From Allantophomopsis cytisporea (Eukaryota; Ascomycota; Leotiomycetes; Phacidiales; Phacidiaceae), in NCBI GenBank assembly GCA_024752435.1, contig CP103026.1, positions 1,922,001 through 1,986,000 of the forward strand: a stretch of DNA of 64,000 nucleotides, written 5' to 3'. Below the pieces are notes generated by a model that made no database searches, had not been told where the DNA came from, and worked only from the letters and a program-made list of their open reading frames with translations. Shown here in pieces: positions 9,641 to 21,535 of the stretch (the first letter of the stretch is position 1; the number at the start of each line of letters is the position of its first letter). The translations under genes and the position numbers were made by a program.

Positions 9641-12600
9641 CACTTGACCCTCTTGCGTTCTCCGATCTTGCCCTCGCAAGGTTAGGGAACATCATTTCGG
9701 GCTCCTCCATATCCGGCACATCACTTAGGTCACTCTCATCATCTGCACTGTCATGTACGCTGCCAGGCGCAGAGTTATCCCTCTCTTTCTGCTGTGCTCG
9801 CTCCGCTTCCAGGTTGGCTGATTGACGTCGACCATTACCATTGATTGGTCCTTCGGATAGACGTGCCCGTACAACTTGTTTCGGCGGTTCAGGCACCCGA
9901 GTTACTGTGGCTTCAGCTGTGCGAAGAATCTCTCGACGACTAGTGCCTACTTTACGTGGTCGAGGAATGGCATCGGCGGTTTGGATCGGCATAGCAGATA
10001 CAAACATTGCAGCTTGCTGATCTATGACGCCGTCCATGTTCATAACCAGATTATTTAAGCTCATTGGGCCTTGAACACGTATAGCGGGTGGTGCTTGTAA
10101 CATGGCTTCTGAAGGAGGCTCCGGATCTTGGCCTGGGAGCTCCACACCAACAGAGAAGAAAAGAACAGCATAGGCATCGTTGATAAGATCGTCAAGGGGC
10201 GTGGTCTTCATGAGGTTGGCATTCAATTTCTTGAGCTCCACGGCTTCCCGCAGACATTCAAGCGCTGAATGTGCGGAGTCTGGGCGTGCCTGCCAGTCTG
10301 CCAGGCGTGCAGAGACACCCTGGAACCTCTCGGGCGATATCTGCTTGAAGCGATCGTCTTGATCAGCGGGTATGCCGAATGACTTTCGAATAAGTCTGTA
10401 GTACTTGGTACAGCACTCATTCCAGACAGCGTCGAAGTTGATGTAGTCTCCCTGTTTCTTTCTGACACGCTTTGCCAACATCTCCATGTTGACTTTGTCG
10501 CCGAGCATCCAGAGTAGGCGGATCATATACGTAACGTAGCGGCTTGTGTAAACACAATGACGACCAGATCGTTCGAACTCGGGTTTCCAAACATTGACAA
10601 CCATGGTCTTTGTGAACATAGACTCTTTGAGCTCGTGTCGTGCGGCCGAAGCTTGAATCATGTCAGGAGGTTGTTGCTCATCGTCCCAAAGAATACGAGC
10701 CACCCGGAAAATCATGCGATGATGCCAATTAGCCTTATCTGCACCACGGATGACGCGTATACAATCCAAAATGTATGCCTCCCACTCTTCTGGGTTTTCC
10801 ACAGTCATCTCCTCGCCCTTGCGAACAGCGTACGGTCTGCTTTGCAATATGTCGGCTCCTTCTTGAGGTTCGACACGACCCTTGAGCACAAGCTTGTGAA
10901 TGACTGACATGAGCTTGTAATGTGGCTCAAGAATTGGTGGTTTGCTATGATCGCGCGATCTTGGAACAACCTCAATAGCACTGGAGAATGCATCAACAAC
11001 TGTTGTCCAAGGTAGACGTTCGGGATCCCTTTCAGGATTATGCCTGCTGTACATTTTCCAGTAACATTTTCCGAGCATGTAATGAATCCTGCAATATGTC
11101 AGTGTCTGTGTGTTACGTCTCGTATAGTTATACTTACAGCCAATATTTTGGACGTTCCTGCAAGGCCCGTTTAAAGAGGATGGCTGCGTAATTCCATACT
11201 CGATATTGATTGAAACGTTGATGGGCCTGCTTCTTGTACATCCCTTCACGACCACTATAGTAGCGCTCGTAATTGCTCAAGTCAAATACCTCCATCGAAA
11301 ATGGTTCTCTGGACGAGGCATACATCCGCATACCAAAGTCAAAATACAACTCTGATAGTTTACTGGCCGTCTCGAATGAATTCGGGTCGGCCGTCCGTAG
11401 CGCAGTGGAGAGGGCCATTGTGTAGCAATGAATTGCATTGCGTTGTTTAATTACAAGCTCACCACGACTATTGTTAATCTTCTCTGCTGACCACAAGATG
11501 TCCTCTTCAAGGTCAGAATCGAAGCTCTGTGCAAGCCTGTACCAGGTCTCCCAATGATCAGAGGTAAACTGTAGTTGCAATCGTAAGAATGATGCAGCGA
11601 CTTTCAAGTCATCTGTGGCACCTGGCCCTGAACGTTTCTGGGACCTATATTTGGCCAGCGCCATGTTTCCAAGGAGGAAGAACCAGCCCGACTCCGCAAG
11701 TGAAGCTTCGGAAGAATGTACCGGAAGTGAATCGACTCTTACAAGCCCTTTGAGTGCTTGATAGAGTCTCAGAGGGTGTATACTCTGTCTTAGGTATTCG
11801 GTGTGATTTCTCAAGTTGTGTTGCATGCGAGGATTGTTCTTGGTCTGCCCGATAGCCTGTTGGATCCTCTCAATAGTGGAACGGAGCTCGGATCTCAATA
11901 GATCTTTCATTGGCAATCTGTTTGCAAGATCAATGACAAGTGGCACTAGCGAGATGGCTGATTTGTTGTCAAGCACATCGTTCGGACACTCATGATCGGC
12001 CAGTAAGTAAGTCCCAGCGCCAAGTCGCAATCCGTGAAGGTCAAACAATACCTGTCCAAGGTAATCTTCCCATCTCTCTATGTATTTGAAACGGATCAGC
12101 TCGACCTTCATCATCTTGAGGAATATCTTATTCGATGCCCTGCAAAGCTTGCGAAGTCCCAAAGAATGGTGAACTAGGGCCATATAGTCTGCTAGGTCGC
12201 ACTCATCTGTGGGGAATAACTCGGGATTTTGCTTCATGCCTTCCCTCAACACAGTGTATAGTAGTGCCCATACGCGAATGACCATTTCTCTCAATTTGGC
12301 CTGGAAAGCTTGAAAAGTTCCCTGACCTCCGTAGACACGGGTTCGTGGTAGGGTTGTCGCTCCTACACGTATCTCATCCTCAAACAGTATAGCACTATGA
12401 AGAACCTTGGCAAGTTTAACAAGAGCACTAAGTGTAGACTTGATGTGATCATTGTCAATGATTTCAAATGCAGTATCCAAATTCAGAGCCAGAACGAGAG
12501 CTTTAACGAGAAGATCATCAAGCCCTTTGAGCCAGCCCAAAAGAGTTTGGTGGCGTGTTTCTGTTGGTGTGTCAATGAACGTTTCTGAATGCAATTCGGC

Positions 12601-15216
12601 CACAATGATTTCAATGCTTCGAAGCTGACAGGAGAAGACTTTCGTTCTGTAGTTGATCGTATTGTACGCTTCTTGAAGGCGCTGCCACAAAAGTAGTCGC
12701 AAAGTAGGATTGTTAGAGGTCAGAAGCTTTGACAAATCGCGTACGGCAGCAGGCATCTCACCCTGCACCACTTTATGTTTGACTGGAACAGTCCCCTCTT
12801 CATTGATCTCTTCAGGTGCGTCATCGTCGGTGTCAGTAATGGATCGTGTAGAAGAAGGGTCCAAAACTGGCTCGAGTGTCTCAATCACCGATATCACGTC
12901 GGGATTTCCTTCCGCGAAGAGGTTCTCGAAGAAATCACCAGTAGTTAGCCTCGAAACCTCACGCTCTGCTGCCGCAGCAGAGATTTCTGGCATGACAGCA
13001 TTATTTGGGAGATCAATGCGGCCTACATTAACCTCTTCAAGCAATGCCTGAATGTCCTTCCAACACAGAATAACATGTTCTGGAGAGACGTTTTCGTTTA
13101 GACTAGCAAAATATGCCGAAGACCACAAGTATCGAAGAGTAAGCTCATCCTTCTGGTCGCAACGACGGGTATGGATCATATCCGCTGCGAAGATAGCCCA
13201 TCTATTACAACGCTCTTTTTCAGCAAGACGTAATTGTGGTGCAACCGCACTCATTGGGTTCGTGATCTTAGTGTAGATATCGAGGTGAATCTCGAAGATC
13301 ATTTGAATCATAGCCTCAATAGCGGTATATTCTCCTGACTCGTGAGAGGAGTCACTAAGAATTTCTACTCCCGCTTGCAAGTGTTTCATTATGGCATCAT
13401 CCACCCAATTCAGAACACGAACAACCGTGATCTTCAATTCCTCGGACCACCTTGCGTATCTGTAGCTTTTATGTATTGCTAGTAGCCATTGATATGTGAC
13501 TGTCGTCAAGGTCCAGTGCTCGTTTGCGACTCGAGATATAAACGCAGGAAGGCCTTCTGTCGCCGTGAAAAGAGGAATCTTAGTGGCAGCTTTGCCAGGG
13601 CCCTTAGAGTGCTCCAAAAACGCAGCGATTCCACCATCAGAACCTTCGCCCAGACTACCTGCGGGATACCCATTGGAAAATGAAGCGAGCTTGCTGTCGT
13701 CCCAACTAGCCAAGAGTGCTTTCAAGTCCCGCGCAGCAGTAGACTTGAGCATTTTAGAGCGGTCGGACGACGGTTTGCCATCAATTGCTGACTGAAGCTC
13801 CTTGAATGTGCCTAGCTCATGGACGCCGAGCCTCTCGAGAAGAGACCCAACGTACTGGAAGGCAGTCTCATCAGCTTCAACGCAAGGTTGTAGCTGGGCC
13901 GCAAGTTGAGCTGCAGCATCAAGTGCCTCGGATGTTTGGGTATCCCGATTACGGATACGTTTACTACGTTTTTGTGCAGTCGCCTCCTCTTCCTGTTGAT
14001 CGGGTATACCTGCAGCAGACTGGGATCGCTTGCGGTTAGGCAATGCTACCGCTGGATCATCTGCAGGTGTACCAGCCGTTGGAGTTGCAGTGACGTCCAC
14101 CATGGACTCCTCAACATCAACGTTACTTGCTCCAGGTTTCTTTTGTGGGTCTATATCCATTGGAGCAGCCGGAGATACCGTTGATCCAGTAGAATCAGTG
14201 CCTGTTGTTTGACCGGATTTTGAGGTGTTTTGAGGTTGGTTAGATTCTATCATAATCTGTTCCTCTTCGGGAAATTTAAATCTCAATGCGTTATTGCCGA
14301 ACAAATCATCCGGTGCATAAGCACGCCACAAGATATTTCCAATCGCGGCCCAGGATGCTTGTGGTATCTCGACATCAACTCGCGCTTCGTGACTTCGATC
14401 CAACTTTTCCTGCAGAGAAGGGATACTTATGTCATCCAAGAAAGGATAAGGATCCATGTATTTTTTGAGTAATGTCGGTACACTCTTCTTAACATAAGGT
14501 CCCATTATAGGGTGTGAAAGAGCGACTGTGTCCTCAAGTACCACTAAGTGATCTTTCAATTGTTCACCTGAGAATCCTTCTTCCAAAGCAGGAGGTTCAA
14601 CCTCTGCCAATGTCGGGTCATCGTCTGCTTCCACTGCTGCCTCGAGACAGTATCTAGTGATACTCTTGCTGCCAAGTAACTTAGCAAGACGAGCTGTCCT
14701 TCGCCATAACTCCGTATCTGACTCATCCCTTGCAAGCGCTTTCGCAAAAGAATCGAGAGCGTGTATACCTCGTTCATAGACAACTTTATCCGGTAGTGTA
14801 TGTCCTTCCCTCCTAGCAGCACGAATATCTTTCTTCAGCGAATCGAGAACGAATTGGCCGTAGTTCTTGTAGGAGAGATACAGAATTTGTGGCAGTGTAC
14901 TAGGAGAGTCGCCTGCTCCGCTGATGAAGACATCGACCTCTAAGGAAAACGAGACGTCCGGTTGTAGATCTAATTCTGGGTTCTCATCGACTCTGGTGAA
15001 ATCTGTTGCACTCTCTGGGTATCTGAAGACTTCTGATTTGAAAAGTACCCGGTATGCCGCCGCAGCTTCTTGGTATGATGCGGGACCTTGAGCATGGAGC
15101 TTCAAGGCAGTTTGGTAAAGCTTCAAGGCTTCTTCAATTTGAATTTCTTTCGTATTGTCTACCTCATCATCGCTGTGCTCCGCCGGCTCGATATTCAGTG
15201 CTGTGAAAGCCGACAT
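9438..15216 (-). CDS. hir3: Histone transcription regulator Hir3 (CABIN1 homologue), HIR complex
   Basis: Two exons, 15216-11138 and 11088-9438; the 49-nt intron (GTAAGT...TTGCAG) joins KYWL to IHYMLGK in frame, giving about 1909 residues. The N-terminus (MSAFTALNIEPAEHSDDEV) and the following TPR-like helices (EEALKLYQTALKLHAQG, YQEAAAAYRVLFKSEVFRYP) are typical of fungal Hir3. The middle has an acidic/Ser-rich segment with a KRSKR basic patch, then long helical repeats. The C-terminus is an extreme run of Asp/Glu/Gly over about 65 residues, fit to bind histones. Hir3 scaffolds the HIR histone H3-H4 chaperone complex for replication-independent nucleosome assembly in the nucleus. Length suits CABIN1/Hir3 (1600-2200). 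Confidence 0.92.
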
Positions 15217-16463
15217 CTTGATACGTGAGAACGTATGCGCTGTCGCTCTTCATAGATATTCGATGTGCTCTATGGTTCGTTGGGTATTGTAAGTATTTGT
15301 TGTAGATAGAGAATGATGTTCAACAAAGACCCATCATTGGTCGTATTCCCTTTCCCTGCCGTAAGTATAATTCGAACTTGGAGGGAAAGAGGTCGCGGGT
15401 TGTGGTCTGATAGGTCGTCCCTAATTAGATATAGAGTTGCATCAATACACAGGTGTGATTCTGTGTCGATGAAGGCTCAAGGATTCGTAATGAGAGTGGA
15501 TGATCAAGATGGAAAGTTGAATATTGCAAGACAATGTTAATAAGGAATTTTAATAGACTGCCTAAAGTTGAAAGGGAGTGAATTGTTTCGTGGATGCAGC
15601 AGCTTTCGCGATGCTGATCTTGATGGAGAGCTTCCATTCAACATTCGCGACATGTTCGCGCCTTCGCGTTTATTGGCCGCCTTGCTGACAGCCGTATCAG
15701 AAAGGCTGAGACCAACAGCACCGGCAAGGCTGGAGAGACAGAGATGATGTGAAACTGCAAACGATTCATCCAGAATGTATCTGAATCTTCCCTGAAGTTC
15801 TTTATTCACTGGACATCGATATGAAACTGATGTACAAATGAATGTGTTACAATAGTAATGCTCTGAGTTTTTATTATTATTTTAGGAATCAAGAATGGCC
15901 TTGGTAGGGTCACAGTACCTAGGTACCTTTCCTACCGAAGAACACTTGAAGCTGAAGCTTAGAAGCTCATCATTAAGAGATACAGGTAGCTCCTGGTGAG
16001 TACGTCTATCAGGACCAGCACGATATGTTTACTCTTGTGGATCGACACCTGTGCAGATACTCCCTGACAAATATTCTCGGATTGGAAGATATTATGTCGA
16101 AGCTCCTAGTATGCACGAAATCAGACAATAGACTCACCAATGTTGTTGTCCTTTTACCCCAGATATTGGTAGGTTATGAGGGTCGGTGCTCAGCGATGGC
16201 CATGATGATGATTGGCAAGGAATGTGCTGCGTAGCGTGCATAACCAGTACCAAGTTCACCAGTAAGCAGCACACATCTCGCGTTGCTCGGCCATCAAATT
16301 TACTGCCGCCGCGCACAAGGTAAACAAAAATTCCAAGGCAGCAAGGAGAGCAACAATTCCTAGTGCATATTGCTCATTCTATGAACAACAACTTCATAAG
16401 ATCTTCCTTCCAATGCTTCATCAATGACAAACTTCGCTCTTTCGTCAACCATCCAAGGAAACC
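15217..16463. other. Intergenic region between divergent Hir3 and kinesin genes
   Basis: Shared upstream region. An open stretch on minus at 15537-15809 has no ATG at its head and no recognisable motif, so no gene is called. Confidence 0.45.
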
Positions 16464-18850
16464 ATGGAGCCTCCACCAAAGCCCTCGTCTGCGCTATTCG
16501 AGGTTTATTTGCGCTTACGACCTCAACTTTCTAGCTCGCAACTCTATCCTACCCTGCAAACACAAGATCGTTTCCTCACGGTAGAAGATTCCACCGAGGA
16601 GGATGCCCCAACACATATCACTCTCAACCCACCAAATGATAATCGACGACGAGCTGTAGAGAAGTTTGGATTTACACAAGTCTTCGAAGAAGAAGCCTCG
16701 CAACTTGATATCTTCAATGGAACAGGTCTTCTTTCCCTGCTCGAGGGTGTCCTCGGAACAAAGTCCTCTGGCAGCAGAGATGGCCTTCTGGCTACACTTG
16801 GAGTGACAGGATCTGGAAAGGTTCGTAGGCTGTTTTAATCTATTGTGTTCAGTCACTAACACTCCTCAGAGTCACACAATTCTTGGCTCCAAAAGTCAAC
16901 GAGGCCTTACTCAATTATCCTTGGATGTCCTTTTTCGATCAATTGAAGACAGCATCGTCGACGCCGCGAATACATCATCTCTACATGCATCAATCTCTGC
17001 AGCAGATACAACAGAAGCGCAGGTTCTGTCAGCACAGGGCTTCCTCGATGCCCTGTATGGAGTTGATTTCAGTGCATCATACAACAGCTCAAGAGCAACA
17101 ACACCACAAGTAGTACGGCATCCCAACAATCTCAAGCACTCCCCTTCTATCGGCATGTGTTCGACTTTGGGCAGTATGAGTACCATCAGTCCAACTAGGT
17201 TTGGACTTTTTAGGGAAAGTGCTATACCATCGATTCTTGCCAAATCTTTCCCAAAGCCATCATTTATGACTTCAACTACTGCAACACTTAGAAAGAACAT
17301 TACTAAATCACCACTCAAGGGCGAAACAATGCCAACTACACCGACGAAACGACGTCCTCTGCAACGACCTTCGACAATGCCACAAGTTCCAGACATCAGT
17401 AATATTACGATTCCGAACGATCCGAAACTCGAATACGCAGTTCTCATCTCGATGTATGAAGTCTACAATGACCGCATATTCGATCTTTTGGTGCCAGGAA
17501 ACAAAACTGCATCAGCGAAGGATTTCCGTCGTCGACCTTTACTCTTCAAGCCCACTGAACAGTCACCTGATCGCAAGGTTGTTGCTGGACTACGAAAGGT
17601 CATCTGTGGAAGTATGAAAGAAGCACTGATGGTTCTAGAAGCTGGCCTACAAGAACGAAGAGTTGCTGGAACAGGGAGCAATAGTGCTTCATCGCGCAGC
17701 CATGGTTTCTTCTGTGTAGAAATCAAGAAGAGACGCAAGGGAAGACCAGATAGCTCGTGGGTTGGTAATGCATTAACAGTAGTCGATTTGGCGGGTAGTG
17801 AAAGAGCAAGAGATGCCAAAACTCATGGAGCAACCCTCCAAGAAGCGGGAAAGATCAATGAGAGTTTGATGTATCTAGGTCAATGCTTGCAAATGCAGAG
17901 TGAGATTAGCACGACGGCCAGGGTGAGTACACTATCCGCAGACCATCGAATCATGCTGACCCCTGTAGCCAAATCTGGTACCATTCCGACAATGCAAACT
18001 TACAGAGCTTCTCTTTTCCAATTCATTCCCATCAAGTTCATCGGCGAATGCTTCACATCAGCATCATCCTCAGAGGGCAGTGATGGTTGTTACAGCAGAC
18101 CCTGTGGGAGATTTCAATGCTACCAGCCAAATCCTACGATATAGTGCCCTCGCTCGTGAAGTCACTGTCCCTCGAATTCCCTCTGTGACATCGCAGATCT
18201 CATCTGGTTACCCAGCCAATCATGGTGCACCAAGGACGTACTACAATTGTGGACGTAGTACACCCAGTGACACTGAGCGGGAAACCATGGAAATCGCAGC
18301 TCTAGAGATTGCCAGGATGAGCGAAGAGATAGATGGTTTGAGAAGAGAGGTGGAATTTGAGCGACAAAGACGATATGAGGCTGAGGCACATTTGCAAACT
18401 GCTGAAGAGAGGATTCTGGATAAGGAGATAGAGATCAGAGAGGAGTGTTACAACGAGATGGAGGAACGAATGAAGACGGAAATGATGAGGTGGAAAGCCA
18501 TCTGGGCTGAAGAGTCGGAAAGAAACAACGATCATCTGGACAGAAAGATCGACATCCTTACCCGTGGTATACAAATCCACGAGGATGCTCCAGACGTGGA
18601 CTACAGGGTAGAGGAACTAGAAGACGAGAACACAAAGCTGAGACAACAAGTCGCTCAGCTACAAAGGCAGCTACAGCAAAGAAGCCCAAGCAAGAAGATT
18701 GTGCTTGGTGAGAGAGAGAATAGAATGGATGCTGATGGGGTGGCAGAGGGCATAGGCAAATTGAGAATTGTTAGTGCAGGGAGTCCGGCAAAGAAAATGA
18801 GAAAACTCGGAGGCAAGAAATGGGGATTGGATGAAGAGGGTTTTATGTGA
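16464..18850 (+). CDS. Kinesin-6-like motor protein
   Basis: Three exons (16464-16820, 16870-17922, 17969-18850) give about 763 residues. The P-loop spans the first junction: GVTGSGK/SHTILG (about 113-125). Switch I reads NSASSRSH, switch II DLAGSERARD, and the third exon restores PNLVPFRQCKLTELLFSN, which confirms the second intron. An insertion of over 100 Ser/Thr/Pro-rich residues follows the P-loop region (about 155-290), before ISMYEVYNDRIFDLL; an enlarged loop 6 is a mark of kinesin-6 (MKLP1/MKLP2, S. pombe Klp9). A coiled coil occupies about 560-690 and the tail is basic. Kinesin-6 motors bundle midzone microtubules in anaphase. Subfamily is inferred from the insertion. Confidence 0.88.
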
Positions 18851-21080
18851 TACGATGTATTGTTAAGATGTTTGGATTTCCCTTTCTCTTTGGGAGGCTA
18901 GCGTTGCTGGGGGTGATATCTGTATGAGAGATTTGTAGGATTAGATACATGGCAGGGAGAGTCACGAAATAACGAAAATGGATAGGAAGAATACACGAAA
19001 TCAAAAGTCATTTCTGAAGCTAGGGTCGTCATCACCGTATCTTGTACACGTGGTTTAGTAGTAAGATTGTTGAACATATCAGATCATCAAGTATCCGCTT
19101 TCGCTCGTTCAAATCACCCCAAGATCCACTCTGCCAGCACCATCTTAGGAATAATTGACGATCGCAGCAACGCTCGACATATCTATGTTCTCTGATACCA
19201 TATATGACACAATGGAGAGCACCTTTCAGATGGAATACATAATACGTATTAGACTTGGTGCCATGAGTACAGACAAATCTCAATCACCTCACCGCAATAG
19301 CACAGTTATTAAACTAGAGCACCGTCTCCACTGCCATCATGTCTCGCCAACAAATTTGATTTGATTTATAAATTAAGGGTCCAACGCACGTGATCTTTGC
19401 GCCCCACCTCCAGAGAAAAAGCTGCCGAGGGGTATGCAAACGAAAAGCTCAGTTCAAACGGATAAGACTCGTTTTTCCCACGATAACATTGGCGGTGAGC
19501 ATCGCTTGTTTTTCCTAACATGGATGTGCAAACTGCCACTGCCGTATTTTTTTTGTTTTTGATTCAGACCTCCGCACGCTTTGTGACGATGAGAAACCAA
19601 ACGCACGAACGTGGGATGGATTCTGTTACATCAATTTCAAGAGCGTCTGCGAGGACATGAACTTGTGGCTGACTGGAGTTTGAGGCTCTTGGTTACAGTG
19701 CGGCGAAGCTGAAGCTGAAGCTGAAGCTGAAGCTGCACTACCCACCTGATGGCTATGAGTCAGTGAATTGGCTAGATCGAACTATCGGGAATGTTATCCC
19801 TATCACCATGGCACTATCATTATCGAAATGACGCACGTCCGTGAAAATTGTATGGGGAATGCGGTGCTTGGACATGGAATGTGGCCGTGAAGAAACGAAT
19901 TGTGCTGTCATACAAACTACCGCCTTGTTGTTGCTCATGTTATGACTGTCTGGCTGTGGCTGCAGAGTATGCCGTGCGTACTTGCGTATGTATGGATATC
20001 GTGCCTGTTGATCTCTGCAGCAGATCCTCCGATGTCGTTTGGTTGTAGATCTGCCCAGTACTGTGTGGTGAGGCATACTGTAACCATTCATGAGATCTGG
20101 CTTGAATGCAAGATCACGTATTGGGTACGGCTAGCAAGTCAATCGATTCACTCTTCTATCTGACTCATCTCATAATCATCATGGCTTTCGCTCATCATAA
20201 AAACATGTGAAATCTGCCTCGATCGCTGCAACTGTGTCAGCACAGAGAAAGAGGAAATAAGACCAGTCTCTCCCGATGGAGACAACAAGAAATCCGGAGT
20301 CGATAGGCGGAGGAACCTCAAGGAAGACACTCCTCCTCAACAGAATGTATGGGGTGAAGGACATGTTCAAACGAGGAGATCTGAGGTCCACGATGAGCGT
20401 GAGTGGTACGAGTACCGCTTTTTCGTAGAGCATAGCGGCGACCAAAAAACAGTAAAATTGGTCTGTTGAGGTCAGATACTAAGACGGCACCGAAAACAAC
20501 ATATACTGTGGATTTCCAATGTACAAAGTAGGATTATGAAGGCAAAAGTTATGCTCTGCGCGAGAATGAGAAAAAGGAAAGAAAAAGATTTAGACATTGA
20601 TATGCCTGTGCGTTGTCATAGACATACGATTTTCCGTGAGGAATGAGAAGACTTCAATCATCGTAACGACTGATCCCCAAATTATACAGATAGCAATTAT
20701 GTACATGACGATTCTACTTCTTCTCAGTATTGTAATCGGTATTCTATATTCTTCCATTCAACATAAATGATGCGTTCTGTGGATCAACAAGAGTGTGAAA
20801 TGGAAGTGAAGAGAGTGGTACGCAGTAGAGCGCTTGTTCTCATCTGTCTAAGCCTAAACTAGTACCGACATGCCAGCCAGCGCCTCGCCCATCCGCTCAC
20901 TTCTGATTCTCTTCCTCTTTTCTTCGACTTCCTCTTCTTCCAATATTCAAAGCAAACCCCACCACCCACCTCCAAAAAGACAACGAAGTCACCCAATAAC
21001 ACCCACTTAATAACATCATATAACATCATACATATACTTTGTCGACCATGCCGCAGGCCATCGCTGTGCTGTGAATAACC
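18851..21080. other. Long intergenic region, no supported gene
   Basis: Over 2.2 kb with only short, unmotivated frames. It contains the GAAGCT repeat (19705-19734). The last 200 bases are pyrimidine-rich (CTTCCTCTTCTTCC-like), a common look for a fungal core promoter or 5' untranslated region, probably of the gene starting at 21536. Confidence 0.45.
19705..19734 (+). repeat. (GAAGCT)5 hexanucleotide repeat
   Basis: Five perfect tandem copies of GAAGCT in a non-coding stretch. Confidence 0.9.
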
Positions 21081-21115
21081 ACTACGGGCATGCCCAGTTC
21101 AGGCATGCCCGTAGT
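21081..21115. repeat. Perfect 14-bp inverted repeat with 7-base spacer
   Basis: ACTACGGGCATGCC at 21081-21094 and GGCATGCCCGTAGT at 21102-21115 are exact complements around CAGTTCA. The arms contain GGCATGCC, itself a palindrome. It could form a hairpin or be a dimeric binding site; it also overlaps the stop codon of the doubtful open frame on minus. Confidence 0.9.
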
Positions 21116-21381
21116 CCCTTCAGCCAACGAGTAAATTCAACATCAATCGACACCGACAAAGTATCCAGACTTTCATTGTCTAGAGCCATTGTGCCCTCAG
21201 CAATAGGAAGACTGCCAAACGCATAAAAACTACGATCGAGCTTGCGTCGTGCCATACGAGCAAGCCTCCATCCTTCAGAGTGATCAGGACGGCACTTCGA
21301 ACAGTCTTTTGAAATCGACCCATCGAATCCGATTGTCATACACATACCCCGGAAGAAGTCTCGAATAATATCCAGAGACAT
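21082..21381 (-). CDS. Doubtful hypothetical protein, 99 residues
   Basis: An uninterrupted frame with a true ATG at 21381 (MSLDIIRDFFRGMCMTIGF) and TAG inside the 21081-21115 inverted repeat. The product has two CxxC-like cysteines (KDCSKCRPD) and a mixed, protein-like composition, but I recognise no family. It lies in the upstream region of the divergent gene at 21536. It could be a lineage-specific gene, the last exon of a decayed one, or chance. Confidence 0.3.
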   Translation of the reverse strand: MSLDIIRDFFRGMCMTIGFDGSISKDCSKCRPDHSEGWRLARMARRKLDRSFYAFGSLPIAEGTMALDNESLDTLSVSIDVEFTRWLKGLRACLNWACP

Positions 21382-21535
21382 ATACGAGACATTGCGACTA
21401 ATACAAAAAAATCATAACACCCCTCAATTCAACATTCCATTCCCCTCACATAATTTCATCATTGATACACCGCTAGTCGGCAAAGTCTATAAAATCTCCG
21501 CATCCAAAAACGTCTATATTACGACGAGCTTGACC

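Noticed and set aside
15537..15809. 90-codon open stretch on minus
   Set aside because: Opens with GTG, not ATG; the first ATG is deep inside and the product has no recognisable feature.
16911..17447. 178-residue open frame on minus within the kinesin gene
   Set aside because: Lies wholly opposite the low-complexity insertion of the kinesin motor; no motif and no own splice structure.
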